Shown here: piece after piece, positions 54,994 to 63,868 of the stretch
How the letters are laid out: each line of letters begins with the position of its first letter
Position numbering within the stretch: position 1 is the first letter of the stretch
Origin: Hyphomicrobiales bacterium
GTDB taxonomy: Bacteria; Pseudomonadota; Alphaproteobacteria; Rhizobiales; Beijerinckiaceae
Reading direction: 5' to 3'
Assembly: GCA_900473415.1 (NCBI GenBank)
Contig: UCLR01000032.1
Coordinates: forward strand, 260,990-324,989
Length of the DNA stretch: 64,000 nt
Translations under genes and position numbers: made by a program
The notes under the pieces: generated by a model
What the model was told of the DNA's origin: nothing
What the model saw: the letters and a program-made list of their open reading frames with translations, nothing else
Database searches by the model: none

Positions 54994-56192
54994 CCGTCGA
55001 CGCCCTCCAGGAGAACACGCTCAAGCAGCTCCCGCCGGACGGGGCGCCCCTGCCCCATGCGGCGTCGACCGCGCCCTTCGCGCCCTATGCCACCGAGGCG
55101 ATGACGCCGGAGCAAGAGCGGATCTATCTCGCCTCGCAATGGCAACTGATGTGGTGGAAGTTCCGCAAGCACAAGCTTGCGGTGATCTCCGCCTTCGTCA
55201 TCGTCGCGATCTACGCCATGGCGGCCTTCGCCGAATTCCTGGCGCCCTATAACTACACGACGCGCAACACCGACTTCATCCGTGCGCCGGGCCAGAGCGT
55301 CCATCTCTTCCATGAAGGCAGCTTCATCGGGCCGTTCGTCTACCCCTACGCGATGCGGCTCAACATGGAGAACCTGAAGCGCGAATATGAGGTCGACCAC
55401 ACGCGGCCACAGAGACTGCGCTTCTTCTGCCACGGCGAGCCCTACATGTTCTGGGGCCTGATCCCTGGCGACCGGCGCCTCGTCTGCCCGCCCGAAGACG
55501 GAACCTTCTTCTTCCTCGGCACGGACCGCCTCGGCCGCGACATGCTCTCGCGCATCCTCCATGGCGGGCGCATCTCGCTCTCGATCGGCCTGATCGGCGT
55601 CTCCGTCTCCTTCATTCTGGGCGTCATCGCCGGCGGCATCGCCGGCTACTATGGCGGGCGCGTCGATCTCGTCATCCAGCGGATCATCGAGATCGTGCAG
55701 TCGCTGCCGCATATTCCGCTCTGGCTGGCGCTGGCGTCGATCATGCCGCCCACCTGGAGTCCCCTGCTGGTCTATTTCGGCATCACGATCATTCTCGGGC
55801 TGATGGACTGGACGGGCCTTGCCCGCTCCGTCCGCTCAAAGCTGCTCTCGCTGCGCGAGGAGGACTACGTCGTCGCCGCGCAGCTCATGGGGGCGAAGCC
55901 GGCACGCATCATAGGCCTGCATCTCGTGCCGGGCTTCATGAGCCACCTCATCGCTTCGGCGACGATCACCATCCCCAAGACCATCCTCGGCGAGACGGCG
56001 CTCTCCTTCCTCGGCCTTGGGCTGCGGCCCCCGATCACCAGCTGGGGCGTGATGCTGAACGAGGCGCAGGACATCAATGTGGTGGCGCTCTATCCCTGGC
56101 TGCTCTATCCGGTCGTCCCCGTGATCGTGATCATCCTCGCCTTCAACTTCCTCGGCGACGGATTGCGCGACGCGGCCGACCCCTATCGCTGA
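54990..56192 (+). CDS. ABC transporter permease, oligopeptide type (DppC-like)
   Basis: A 400-residue permease, longer than the ~300-residue norm because of an extra ~55 N-terminal cytoplasmic residues and a ~90-residue periplasmic insertion after helix 1 (HVLFHEGSF-like region to MFWGLIPGDRRLVCPP). Core motifs are FLGTDRLGRDMLSRILHGGR and GAKPARIIGLHLVPG. GTG 54990 overlaps the preceding stop (GTGA). The insertion is seen in the AppC-like branch with large binding proteins. Confidence 0.93.
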   Translation: MTVDALQENTLKQLPPDGAPLPHAASTAPFAPYATEAMTPEQERIYLASQWQLMWWKFRKHKLAVISAFVIVAIYAMAAFAEFLAPYNYTTRNTDFIRAPGQSVHLFHEGSFIGPFVYPYAMRLNMENLKREYEVDHTRPQRLRFFCHGEPYMFWGLIPGDRRLVCPPEDGTFFFLGTDRLGRDMLSRILHGGRISLSIGLIGVSVSFILGVIAGGIAGYYGGRVDLVIQRIIEIVQSLPHIPLWLALASIMPPTWSPLLVYFGITIILGLMDWTGLARSVRSKLLSLREEDYVVAAQLMGAKPARIIGLHLVPGFMSHLIASATITIPKTILGETALSFLGLGLRPPITSWGVMLNEAQDINVVALYPWLLYPVVPVIVIILAFNFLGDGLRDAADPYR

Positions 56193-56200
56193 ACCTGCCT

Positions 56201-57337
56201 TTGCATATCGCCTTCCACACCCCTCTCAATCTTTTCGACGACGACGGTGTCTCGGGCGACAGGCGCATGGCGCATCAGCTCGTGGCGGCGCTGGAAACGC
56301 TCGGTCACAGTGTCGAGCCGGTGCGCGCCGGCCGCGACTATCTGCGCAGTGCCGACGCCGAAACCCTGTCTCGCCATGAAGCAGAGGCCGGACGGCTCAG
56401 CGACGCGCTGCTCGCCGGCTACCGCGCCGAAAACCGCAAGCCCGACCTCTGGTTCACCTACCACAACTATTACCGGGCCCCCGACCTGCTCGGCCCCCGC
56501 ATCGCGGCGGCGCTCGACATCCCCTATGTCACGGCCGAGGCCAGCGACGCCGAACGCCGCGCCACAGGCGAATGGGCCGCCCAGACGGCCATCGTCCGGC
56601 GCGGCCTTGCCACCGGCGACGTCCACTTCTTCTTCACCGACCGCGACCGGCAAGGTCTCGAACCCTGGCGCCGCATTGGAACCGCGCTGATCGAGCTGCC
56701 GCCCTTCATTGCCTTCAACCGCGAGCCGCCGCAGGGGCGGAACCATGCCGGCCCGCCGCGCCTGATCACCATCGCCATGATGCGTGAGGGCACCAAGCAG
56801 AACAGCTATCTCACGCTCGCCCGCATCCTCGAACGTGTCCGCGGAGAGGACTGGCAGCTCAGCATCGTCGGCGACGGGCGCCAGCGCAGCGCGATCGAGG
56901 AGGCCTTCGCCGGACTTCCGCAGGAACGCATCGTCTGGCTCGGGTTGGTCCCCCGCGAGCACGCGCTCGATCGGCTCGCCGCCCATGACGTCTTCGTCTG
57001 GCCCGGCGTGCGCGAGGCCTATGGCCTGGTCTATCTCGAAGCCCAGGCGACCGGGCTGCCGGTCGTCGCCTTCGACAGCGGCGGCGTCTCCGCGACGGTC
57101 AAGGCCGGCGAAACCGCGCTGCTCGCCCCGGAAGGCGATGAGGCGGCCTTCGCAGAGGCACTTTCCACTCTGCTCCGCGACAAGGCGCGGCGCGAGCGGA
57201 TGGGCGAGGCTGCGCGCCGCTTCGTGCTGGGTGAACGGACGCCTGCCGTCGCCGCCGGGCGCCTGGCCGAAGGGCTCGCCATCGCGTGCCGACACCGGTC
57301 GGACAAGCTGAAAGCGGCCGGAAGGGCCGCATCGTGA
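56201..57337 (+). CDS. GT4-family glycosyltransferase
   Basis: A 378-residue GT-B enzyme starting at TTG 56201 (MHIAFHTPLNLFDDDGVSGD), eight bases after the permease stop. The donor site is VFVWPGVREAYGLVYLEAQA with GLPVVAFDSGGV. There is no signal peptide, so it acts on the cytoplasmic face. Its end overlaps the deacetylase gene (GTGA), indicating joint work on one glycan. It is in the same direction as the ABC operon, but a functional tie to that importer is doubtful. Confidence 0.92.
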   Translation: MHIAFHTPLNLFDDDGVSGDRRMAHQLVAALETLGHSVEPVRAGRDYLRSADAETLSRHEAEAGRLSDALLAGYRAENRKPDLWFTYHNYYRAPDLLGPRIAAALDIPYVTAEASDAERRATGEWAAQTAIVRRGLATGDVHFFFTDRDRQGLEPWRRIGTALIELPPFIAFNREPPQGRNHAGPPRLITIAMMREGTKQNSYLTLARILERVRGEDWQLSIVGDGRQRSAIEEAFAGLPQERIVWLGLVPREHALDRLAAHDVFVWPGVREAYGLVYLEAQATGLPVVAFDSGGVSATVKAGETALLAPEGDEAAFAEALSTLLRDKARRERMGEAARRFVLGERTPAVAAGRLAEGLAIACRHRSDKLKAAGRAAS

Positions 57338-58116
57338 CCGCCGAGCACTGGCAGGCGCTCTCCCGCGAGCTCGACCGCTGGAGCAACGACGGTCGCCGGC
57401 TCAGGCTCTGGCTGCGGGACGACGACGCGATCGCACCGAGCCACGCGCTTGACCGTCTCTGCGCTCTCGCTGAGCGCTTCTCGGCCCCCGTCCTGCTCGC
57501 CGTCATTCCGATGCTGGCCGAGCCCGCGCTCGCACCCGCGCTGCGCGCGATGCCGCTGCTGCGCCCCTGCCAGCACGGCGTTTGGCATCGCAACCACGCT
57601 CCGGCGGGCGGCAAGAAATCCGAGTTCGGCCCCGACCGCGACGCCCAAGCCATGGATGCCGAGATCGCGCTCGGCAGCAGGCGGCTCGCGGAGCTGCTCG
57701 GCCCGGCCGTCCTGCCGGTCTTCGTTCCGCCCTGGAACCGCATCGACCCCGGCCATGCCGCGCGCCTGCCCGCGCTGGGCTTCGCCGGTCTCTCCTGCTT
57801 CCGCGGCTACCGCCTTGGGCCACAGGGCGGCCCGCGGCTTCTCAACACCCATGTCGACGTCATGGATTGGCAGGGGGGGCGCGTCGGCCGCGCGCCGGCG
57901 GACCTGCTAGGGGAGATCGCCGCATGGCTCGCCGCGGCCCGGGAAACCGGCACGCAAAATGCAGAGCTCGGCCTGCTACTCCACCATCGCGACCATGACG
58001 AGACTGTCTGGTCGTTCCTCGCCGAGCTTCTGAATGCCGCCGCCCATCCCGCCGTCAATCTCGCCGATCCCGGGCTGCTGCTCGCGCCCCCCGCCCCCAC
58101 TCGATCCCGGACCTGA
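57334..58116 (+). CDS. Polysaccharide deacetylase-family protein
   Basis: A 260-residue protein from GTG 57334, overlapping the glycosyltransferase stop. NodB-type features are LRDDDAIAP (catalytic/metal Asp near residues 29-31), QHGVWHRNHA with H81, H85 and H88, and VFVPPWNRIDP. There is no signal peptide, so it is probably a cytoplasmic deacetylase acting on a lipid-linked sugar, as PIG-L- or NodB-like enzymes do. Position between two glycosyltransferase genes supports that, but the substrate is unknown. Confidence 0.87.
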   Translation: MTAEHWQALSRELDRWSNDGRRLRLWLRDDDAIAPSHALDRLCALAERFSAPVLLAVIPMLAEPALAPALRAMPLLRPCQHGVWHRNHAPAGGKKSEFGPDRDAQAMDAEIALGSRRLAELLGPAVLPVFVPPWNRIDPGHAARLPALGFAGLSCFRGYRLGPQGGPRLLNTHVDVMDWQGGRVGRAPADLLGEIAAWLAAARETGTQNAELGLLLHHRDHDETVWSFLAELLNAAAHPAVNLADPGLLLAPPAPTRSRT

Positions 58117-58238
58117 GTATTGGCCATGTGGACAGGCTTGGATCGCACCGGCCGCCGGGTTATAAATCCACAGCGCTGGATCCTGCGGCGTTCGTCCTCG
58201 CCACGAGGTCGTGTGGCCTTTGCGGAGGGCGACGTCCG

Positions 58239-59519
58239 ATGATTGACAACGTCGTCGACCTGATCGGTGCCGAGCGGCCGCCGCGCAGCCCTCATGCGCC
58301 GCGCGTCCTGATCTACAGCCACGACACCTTTGGGCTCGGCCATATCCGCCGATGCCGTGCCATCGCCAATGCGCTGATCGCGAGCTTCCCGCATATCTCG
58401 GTGATCATCGTCTCGGGATCGTCGGTGATCTCGAGCTTCCAGTTCGGCGACGGCGTCGACTATGTCCGCATTCCCGGCATCGAGAAGCAGAGTGACGGTC
58501 GCTACGAGCCGCACCACCTCAATCTCGAGCTCAGCGACACGCTGCGCCTGCGCGCCGACCTCATCAAGCAGACCGTGCTCTCCTTCGATCCCGATGTGGT
58601 CATCGTCGACAAGGAACCGGTCGGCCTGCGTGGCGAGCTGAAGCCGGCGCTCGACATCCTGCGCCGGCGCGGCGCGCGCATCGTGCTCGGCCTGCGCGAC
58701 GTGCTCGACGAGCCTGCCGTGCTGCTGGAGGAATGGCGCCGTAGCGGCTCGCTCGACGCGCTCGACGCCTTCTACGATGACATCTTCGTCTATGGGCTGG
58801 AGAACATCTACCAGCCGCTCATGGGCTTGCCGGACGAGGGCCGTTTCGCCGACAAGGTCCGCTATGTCGGCTATCTGAAACGCGCGGTGCCGAGCCCGAT
58901 GCCGCCCAATCGCTATCCGCGCATCACCAAGCAGCCCTTCATCCTCGTCACGCCCGGCGGTGGCGGGGACGGGGCCGGCGTGATCGACTGGGTGATCTCG
59001 GCCTATGAAGCCGATCCGACGATCCCGCTGCCGGCGCTGATCGTCTTCGGCCCCTTCATGTCGCGCGAGAAACGCAAGGAATTCGCGGAGCGGATCGCGC
59101 GCAACCCGAAGCTCGAAGGCCTGGGCTTCGACCCGCGTCTCGAATTGCTGATGAACCGCGCCCACTGCGTCGTCGCCATGGGCGGCTACAACACGTTCTG
59201 CGAGATCCTCTCCTTCGACAAGCCGGCGCTGGTCGTCCCCCGCGTCAAACCGCGCCTCGAACAGGCGATCCGCGCCCAGCGCGCCGAGGAGCTTGGGCTC
59301 ATCGGCATGCTCCATGACCCGTCGCAGACCGGCGAAGACGCGCGCGATCCCCTGGTCATGGCCGCCGCGCTGCACGCCCTGCCAAAGCGTCCGCCGCCGT
59401 CGCAAGCCTTCGTGCCCAACCTGCTCGACGGCCTGCCCACACTCAGCCGCGCGCTGGCCGACAAACTGTCCATGCCGGTGCGTGGCCGCGCCCTCGCGCA
59501 GGCCGCCGCGACGAGCTGA
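58239..59519 (+). CDS. MurG-like glycosyltransferase (GT28 C-terminal type)
   Basis: A 426-residue GT-B protein starting ATG 58239, with GGAGGG eight bases upstream; an ATG 111 bases earlier lacks this. N-terminal motif is YSHDTFGLGHIRRCRAIANA, and the C-terminal site is CVVAMGGYNTFCEILSFDKP with VVPRVKPRLEQ. It is similar in design to the protein encoded at 41768-42913. It closes the rightward glycan cluster (GT4, deacetylase, GT28). Confidence 0.9.
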   Translation: MIDNVVDLIGAERPPRSPHAPRVLIYSHDTFGLGHIRRCRAIANALIASFPHISVIIVSGSSVISSFQFGDGVDYVRIPGIEKQSDGRYEPHHLNLELSDTLRLRADLIKQTVLSFDPDVVIVDKEPVGLRGELKPALDILRRRGARIVLGLRDVLDEPAVLLEEWRRSGSLDALDAFYDDIFVYGLENIYQPLMGLPDEGRFADKVRYVGYLKRAVPSPMPPNRYPRITKQPFILVTPGGGGDGAGVIDWVISAYEADPTIPLPALIVFGPFMSREKRKEFAERIARNPKLEGLGFDPRLELLMNRAHCVVAMGGYNTFCEILSFDKPALVVPRVKPRLEQAIRAQRAEELGLIGMLHDPSQTGEDARDPLVMAAALHALPKRPPPSQAFVPNLLDGLPTLSRALADKLSMPVRGRALAQAAATS

Positions 59520-59602
59520 CGCGGGTCGCAGCGCTCCTCCTCGCCCCCGCTTTCCGCATGCGGCGCTGGTCAAGCGCCGGCCGCCGCTCTACAGGCTGGT
59601 GC

Positions 59603-59791
59603 ATGACTCTGTCGAATTCGCTCGTGGGCGTCGCCGTCGGCGCCGTTGCTGTCGTCCTGGTGCTCGGCCTCGTCAACATGCTGCGCGGCGGCAGCGCCAA
59701 CACCTCGCAGAAGCTGATGCGGCTGCGCGTCGTGCTGCAGTTCCTCGCGATCATCTTCATCGTGGTCGTGCTCTGGCTGCGCAACGGCTGA
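59603..59791 (+). CDS. Small twin-helix HIG1-family membrane protein
   Basis: A 62-residue protein of two helices (about residues 5-24 and 42-60) with the HIG1-type linker RGGSANTSQKLMRLRV. ATG 59603 is chosen as it gives the family length; an upstream in-frame start adds unrelated basic residues. Alphaproteobacterial HIG1 proteins are related to mitochondrial respiratory-supercomplex factors and may bind cytochrome oxidase; that role is not shown here. Confidence 0.88.
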   Translation: MTLSNSLVGVAVGAVAVVLVLGLVNMLRGGSANTSQKLMRLRVVLQFLAIIFIVVVLWLRNG

Positions 59792-60014
59792 GGTACCGAT
59801 TCGGACGACGCGGCCTGTCTTTGGTGCAGCAGCAGCGCCATCGGACGCCGTCCCCGCTATCCCCCGAAATCGGCTGCGACATTCGGCGCCTCTTGCGAAA
59901 TCCTCCGGATCGCGAGATTAAGGCCTTGTTAACGAAACTCGGGACTGCCGGCGGGTCATATTCCGAACATGACTCCAGACGCCCGACTATCCGCCCTCAC
60001 ATCGCCCTAGGCCT

Positions 60015-60611
60015 ATGGTTCGCGTCGCGTTTCTGCTCCTTGCCTGCGGCCTGGCCGCGTCCTCTGCCTCTGCGCAGACGCGGTCTCTCTCCGGCGCTGT
60101 CTCCAGCTACGCCCCGGCGAACGAGCCACCGGCCCCCGCCTGGGAGGCCCGCATCGGCGCTGGCCTGGCCAATCCCGGCGGCCGAGAGGGCGGGTTGGCG
60201 AACATCGCCGCCGAACTGCTCTCGCCCCGTATCCTGCCGCCGAGCGACCGGATCGCCGCCGCCTTCATCCCGCGCTTCAACCTCGGCAGCAGCCTGAATC
60301 TCAACGGCACGCGCTATGCCTATGCCGGCGCGACCTGGAACTTCGACGTCTCCAAGGACATCTTCGTCGAGGCGAGCCTCGCCGCCGCGCTGAACGACGG
60401 CAAGACAGGCTTCATCGTCCCCCAGAACCGCCTCGACCTCGGCTGCAACACCGGCACGCGCCAGGCTGCGGCCGTCGGCGTCCGGCTTTCCGATCGCTGG
60501 AGCCTCGTCACCACGCTCGAGCACTTCAGCGCCGCCGGCTGCGGCGACAAGGCTGGCGGCTCCGGCAGCGGCCCGGCCAACATCAGCGCACGGCTGGGTT
60601 ACAGCTTCTAG
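60015..60611 (+). CDS. Outer-membrane PagL-like lipid A 3-O-deacylase/acyloxyacyl hydrolase-like protein
   Basis: A 198-residue secreted beta-barrel protein. Signal peptide MVRVAFLLLACGLAASSASA is followed by QTRSLSG. Alternating aromatic/hydrophobic strands end in YSF, with a C-terminal aromatic residue as in outer-membrane proteins. The candidate catalytic pair is H170 and S172 (LEHFSAAGC), similar to the HxS motif of PagL, but the usual asparagine after the serine is replaced by Ala. It may remove a 3-O acyl chain from lipid A, or be inactive. Confidence 0.75.
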   Translation: MVRVAFLLLACGLAASSASAQTRSLSGAVSSYAPANEPPAPAWEARIGAGLANPGGREGGLANIAAELLSPRILPPSDRIAAAFIPRFNLGSSLNLNGTRYAYAGATWNFDVSKDIFVEASLAAALNDGKTGFIVPQNRLDLGCNTGTRQAAAVGVRLSDRWSLVTTLEHFSAAGCGDKAGGSGSGPANISARLGYSF

Positions 60612-60648
60612 CGCTTCCGTCTCGACCGGGCCGCGCTATAAGCGTGGC

Positions 60649-61230
60649 ATGGTCAAGCTCAACCGCATCTACACCCGCACGGGCGACACCGGCACGACCG
60701 GCCTGACGACCGGCCCACGCCGCCCGAAGCACGATTTGCGCGTCGCCGCCTACGGCACGGTCGACGAGACCAATGCCTGCATCGGCCTGGCGCGACTGCA
60801 TGCTGCAGCGGAGGATGCCGAGATCGAGGCCATGCTCGGCCGGATCAGCAACGACCTCTTCGATCTCGGCGCCGATCTCTCGACCCCGGAGACGGACAAG
60901 CCGCTCGCCTTCGAGCCGCTGCGGATCGTCCAGGCCCAGGTCGACCGACTCGAAGCCGAAATCGACCGGATGAACGAGAATCTTGCCCCGCTACGCTCCT
61001 TCGTCCTGCCCGGCGGCACGCCGGCCGCGACCCATCTGCACCTCGCGCGCACCGTGAGCCGCCGCACCGAGCGGCAGATGACGGAGCTCGCGGCGACAGA
61101 GGGCGAGGCCGTCTCGGGGCCTGCGCTGAAATACATCAACCGCCTCTCGGACCTGCTGTTCGTCGCCTCCCGCTTCCTCAATGCGAAGGCGGGCGGCGAC
61201 GTGCTCTGGGTGCCGGGCGGCAACCGCTGA
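60649..61230 (+). CDS. pduO: PduO-type ATP:cob(I)alamin adenosyltransferase
   Basis: A 193-residue enzyme that transfers adenosyl from ATP to cob(I)alamin to make adenosylcobalamin. Motifs are YTRTGDTGTTGL (10-20), RVAAYGTVDETNA and the C-terminal PALKYINRLSDLLFVASRFL (shortened), including the Arg/Asp/Asn residues of the active site. It is the PduO/MMAB kind, not CobA/CobO. Eight bases separate it from the rhomboid gene downstream. It complements the CobS/CobT genes elsewhere in the window. Confidence 0.95.
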   Translation: MVKLNRIYTRTGDTGTTGLTTGPRRPKHDLRVAAYGTVDETNACIGLARLHAAAEDAEIEAMLGRISNDLFDLGADLSTPETDKPLAFEPLRIVQAQVDRLEAEIDRMNENLAPLRSFVLPGGTPAATHLHLARTVSRRTERQMTELAATEGEAVSGPALKYINRLSDLLFVASRFLNAKAGGDVLWVPGGNR

Positions 61231-61238
61231 GCCGCGCG

Positions 61239-61931
61239 ATGTTCGTCCCCCTGCATGACGGCGTGCCGCTGCGCTTCATGCGAACACCGTACGTCACCTA
61301 TGGCCTGATCGGCGTCAGCATCGCCCTCGAGCTCGCCCTGACGCTCCAGCCGCAGCAGGAGCGTCAGCTCGCCATCATGGCCGGTTTCGGCCTGATCCCG
61401 TCCGTGCTGTTCGGCACGGCGCAGCTTCCCGACGGCCTCTCCCACCTCCCGCCCTGGCTGACCCTGTTCAGCAACATCCTGCTGCACGCCAACGTCGCAC
61501 ATCTCCTCGGCAACATGCTGTTCCTGTGGGTCTTCGGGGACAATGTCGAGGATGCGATGGGCCATGCGCGCTTCCTCGTCTTCTTCTTCCTCTGCGGGCT
61601 CGGCGGCTCAGTCATCCATGCCGGGATGTACCCGGATTCGGAGCAGCCTCTGATCGGCGCCTCAGGCGCGATCTCCGGCGTCATCGCCTCCTATCTGATG
61701 CTCTATCCGCAGGTGCGGATCTGGGGCGTCGCCTTCAACTGGATTCCGATCCATATCCCGGCCTTCTACGCGCTCGGCGGCTGGATTCTGCTGCAGGCGG
61801 CCTCGGCCCTGTTCCAGACCGATGGCAATGTCGGCTGGTGGGCGCATCTGGGCGGATTGGCGACCGGCGCGGCGCTGACGCCGCTCTTCATTCACCGCAA
61901 TGTCCCACTTTTCGGCCGTAGGCCGGCCTGA
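61239..61931 (+). CDS. Rhomboid-family intramembrane serine protease
   Basis: A 230-residue, six-helix rhomboid. The catalytic serine is S142 in GASGAISG, and the histidine is H203 in WWAHLGGLATG. The oxyanion asparagine region is HLLGNMLFLWVFGDNVED. It cleaves single-pass membrane proteins within the bilayer; its target is unknown. It follows the cobalamin adenosyltransferase gene by eight bases and may share its transcript. Confidence 0.94.
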   Translation: MFVPLHDGVPLRFMRTPYVTYGLIGVSIALELALTLQPQQERQLAIMAGFGLIPSVLFGTAQLPDGLSHLPPWLTLFSNILLHANVAHLLGNMLFLWVFGDNVEDAMGHARFLVFFFLCGLGGSVIHAGMYPDSEQPLIGASGAISGVIASYLMLYPQVRIWGVAFNWIPIHIPAFYALGGWILLQAASALFQTDGNVGWWAHLGGLATGAALTPLFIHRNVPLFGRRPA

Positions 61932-61977
61932 AGCCGGGACCGTGCGCTTTTGCCTCTCCGCCCTGCTCTCTGACGCG

Positions 61978-62006
61978 TTGACAAGCGCAAACGGGCGTCG
62001 TTACGG
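61978..62006 (+). promoter_or_regulatory. Candidate promoter of etfBA
   Basis: A consensus TTGACA (61978-61983), 17 bases, TTACGG (62001-62006). This places the transcript start about 80 bases before the etfB ATG. Confidence 0.65.
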
Positions 62007-62093
62007 TCCCGTCGCATTCCAGCCGAGGGCCACGATGCTGCCGTCCGAGCCGACGGGGCCCGAGGCGCATCTCTTCTGAACGGTGATCTGACG

Positions 62094-62840
62094 ATGAAGA
62101 TCTTGGTGCCCGTGAAGCGGGTCGTCGACTACAACGTGAAGATCCGCGTGAAGGCGGACGGTTCGGGCGTCGAGCTCGCCAATGTGAAAATGTCGATGAA
62201 TCCGTTCGACGAGATCGCCGTCGAAGAGGCGCTGCGTCTGAAGGAAGCCGGCAAGGCGACCGAGGTGGTCGTGGTCTCGATCGGCCCGGCCCAGGCCGCT
62301 GAGACGATCCGCACCGGCCTGGCCATGGGCGCCGATCGCGGCATCCTCGTGAAGGTCGACGGCACGGTCGAGCCGCTCGCGGTCGCCAAGCTGCTCAAGA
62401 AGGTGGTCGAGCAGGAGAACCCCGGCCTCGTCATCCTCGGCAAGCAGGCGATCGACGACGACTGCAACCAGACCGGCCAGATGCTCGCCGCGCTGCTGGG
62501 CTGGCCGCAGGGCACCTTCGCCTCCAAGGTCGCCGTCGGCGACGGCTCGATCGACGTCACCCGCGAGGTCGATGGCGGCCTGCAGACGGTTGCGCTGAAG
62601 CTGCCGGCAATCGTCACCACTGATCTGCGCCTCAACGAGCCGCGCTATGCCTCGCTGCCCAACATCATGAAGGCGAAGAAGAAGCCGCTCGACGAGACCA
62701 CGGCCGAGACGCTCGGCGTCGATGTCGCCCCGCGGCTCAAGGTGCTGAAGACGGCCGAGCCCGCCGGCCGCTCCGCCGGCGTCAAGGTGGCCAACGCCGC
62801 CGAACTCGTCTCCAAGCTCAAGACCGCCGGGGTGATCTGA
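62094..62840 (+). CDS. etfB: Electron transfer flavoprotein subunit beta
   Basis: A 248-residue subunit beginning [20 protein letters not shown], typical of ETF beta, which binds AMP and holds the FAD domain of EtfA. It includes [20 protein letters not shown] and [19 protein letters not shown] (shortened). EtfAB takes electrons from acyl-CoA and other flavin dehydrogenases and passes them to ETF:ubiquinone oxidoreductase. The stop overlaps the etfA ATG by one base (TGATG). Confidence 0.98.
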   Translation: MKILVPVKRVVDYNVKIRVKADGSGVELANVKMSMNPFDEIAVEEALRLKEAGKATEVVVVSIGPAQAAETIRTGLAMGADRGILVKVDGTVEPLAVAKLLKKVVEQENPGLVILGKQAIDDDCNQTGQMLAALLGWPQGTFASKVAVGDGSIDVTREVDGGLQTVALKLPAIVTTDLRLNEPRYASLPNIMKAKKKPLDETTAETLGVDVAPRLKVLKTAEPAGRSAGVKVANAAELVSKLKTAGVI

Positions 62841-63784
62841 TGACCACGCTCCTGATCGCCGAACACGACAACGCCACCGTCAAGGACGCCACCGCCAAGG
62901 CGCTGACCGCCGCGCAGGCGCTGGGCGCCCCCGTCCACATCCTCGTGGCCGGTGAGGGCGCCAAGGCCGCGGCCGATGCCGCCGCCAGGCTCGCCGGCGT
63001 CGAGAAGGTGCTGCTCGCCGACGACGCTGCCTATGGCCACGCGCTTGCCGAGCCGCTCGCGGCGCTGATCGTCAAGCTCGCGGGGGCTTACGACGCCATC
63101 GTCGCCCCCTCCACCACCACCGGCAAGAACGTGCTGCCGCGCGTCGCAGCCCTCCTCGACGTAATGCAGGTCTCGGACGTCACCAAGGTCGTTTCGCCCG
63201 ACACCTTCGAGCGCCCGGTCTATGCCGGCAACGCCATCCAGACGGTGCAGTCGACGGACGCCAAGAAGCTCCTGACCATCCGCACAGCCTCCTTCCCGGC
63301 CGTTGGCGAAGGCGGCTCGGCCTCGGTCGAGGCCGTCTCCGCCGCGGAGGACCCCGGCTCCTCCAGCTTCAAGGGCGAGGAGGTCGCGAAGTCCGACCGT
63401 CCGGAGCTGGCCTCGGCCAAGATCATCATCTCGGGCGGCCGCGCGCTGGCTTCGGCCGAGAACTTCACCAAGGTGATCGAGCCCGTCGCCGACAAGCTCG
63501 GTGCCGCCATGGGCGCCTCGCGCGCGGCGGTCGATGCCGGCTACGCCCCGAACGACTGGCAGGTCGGCCAGACCGGCAAGGTGGTCGCTCCCGAGCTTTA
63601 CATTGCGGTTGGCATTTCCGGCGCGATCCAGCATCTCGCCGGCATGAAGGACTCCAAGGTCATCGTCGCCATCAACAAGGACGAGGAGGCCCCGATCTTC
63701 CAGGTGGCCGATTACGGCCTCGTCGGTGACCTCTTCTCGGTCCTGCCAGAGCTTGACGCCGAGCTCGCAAAGGCCGGCAAGTAA
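62840..63784 (+). CDS. etfA: Electron transfer flavoprotein subunit alpha
   Basis: A 314-residue subunit of normal length. The FAD-binding C-terminal domain has [32 protein letters not shown] (shortened) and [16 protein letters not shown]. With EtfB it forms the soluble heterodimer. It follows etfB with a one-base overlap and precedes a 3-hydroxyacyl-CoA dehydrogenase gene by 84 bases, matching fatty-acid/butyryl-CoA metabolism. Confidence 0.98.
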   Translation: MTTLLIAEHDNATVKDATAKALTAAQALGAPVHILVAGEGAKAAADAAARLAGVEKVLLADDAAYGHALAEPLAALIVKLAGAYDAIVAPSTTTGKNVLPRVAALLDVMQVSDVTKVVSPDTFERPVYAGNAIQTVQSTDAKKLLTIRTASFPAVGEGGSASVEAVSAAEDPGSSSFKGEEVAKSDRPELASAKIIISGGRALASAENFTKVIEPVADKLGAAMGASRAAVDAGYAPNDWQVGQTGKVVAPELYIAVGISGAIQHLAGMKDSKVIVAINKDEEAPIFQVADYGLVGDLFSVLPELDAELAKAGK

Positions 63785-63802
63785 AGCGCGGCGAAAACTC
63801 CC

Positions 63803-63823
63803 GGGCCGCCCTCAGGGCGGCCC
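63803..63823 (+). terminator. Hairpin after etfA
   Basis: GGGCCGCCC and GGGCGGCCC pair perfectly around a three-base TCA loop, 18 bases past the etfA stop. No T-run follows, so termination is uncertain; partial readthrough into the next gene is possible. Confidence 0.45.
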
Positions 63824-63868
63824 GTTCCGCTCCCACGGGAGCATAAAAAGAATATCCGGGATCAGACC

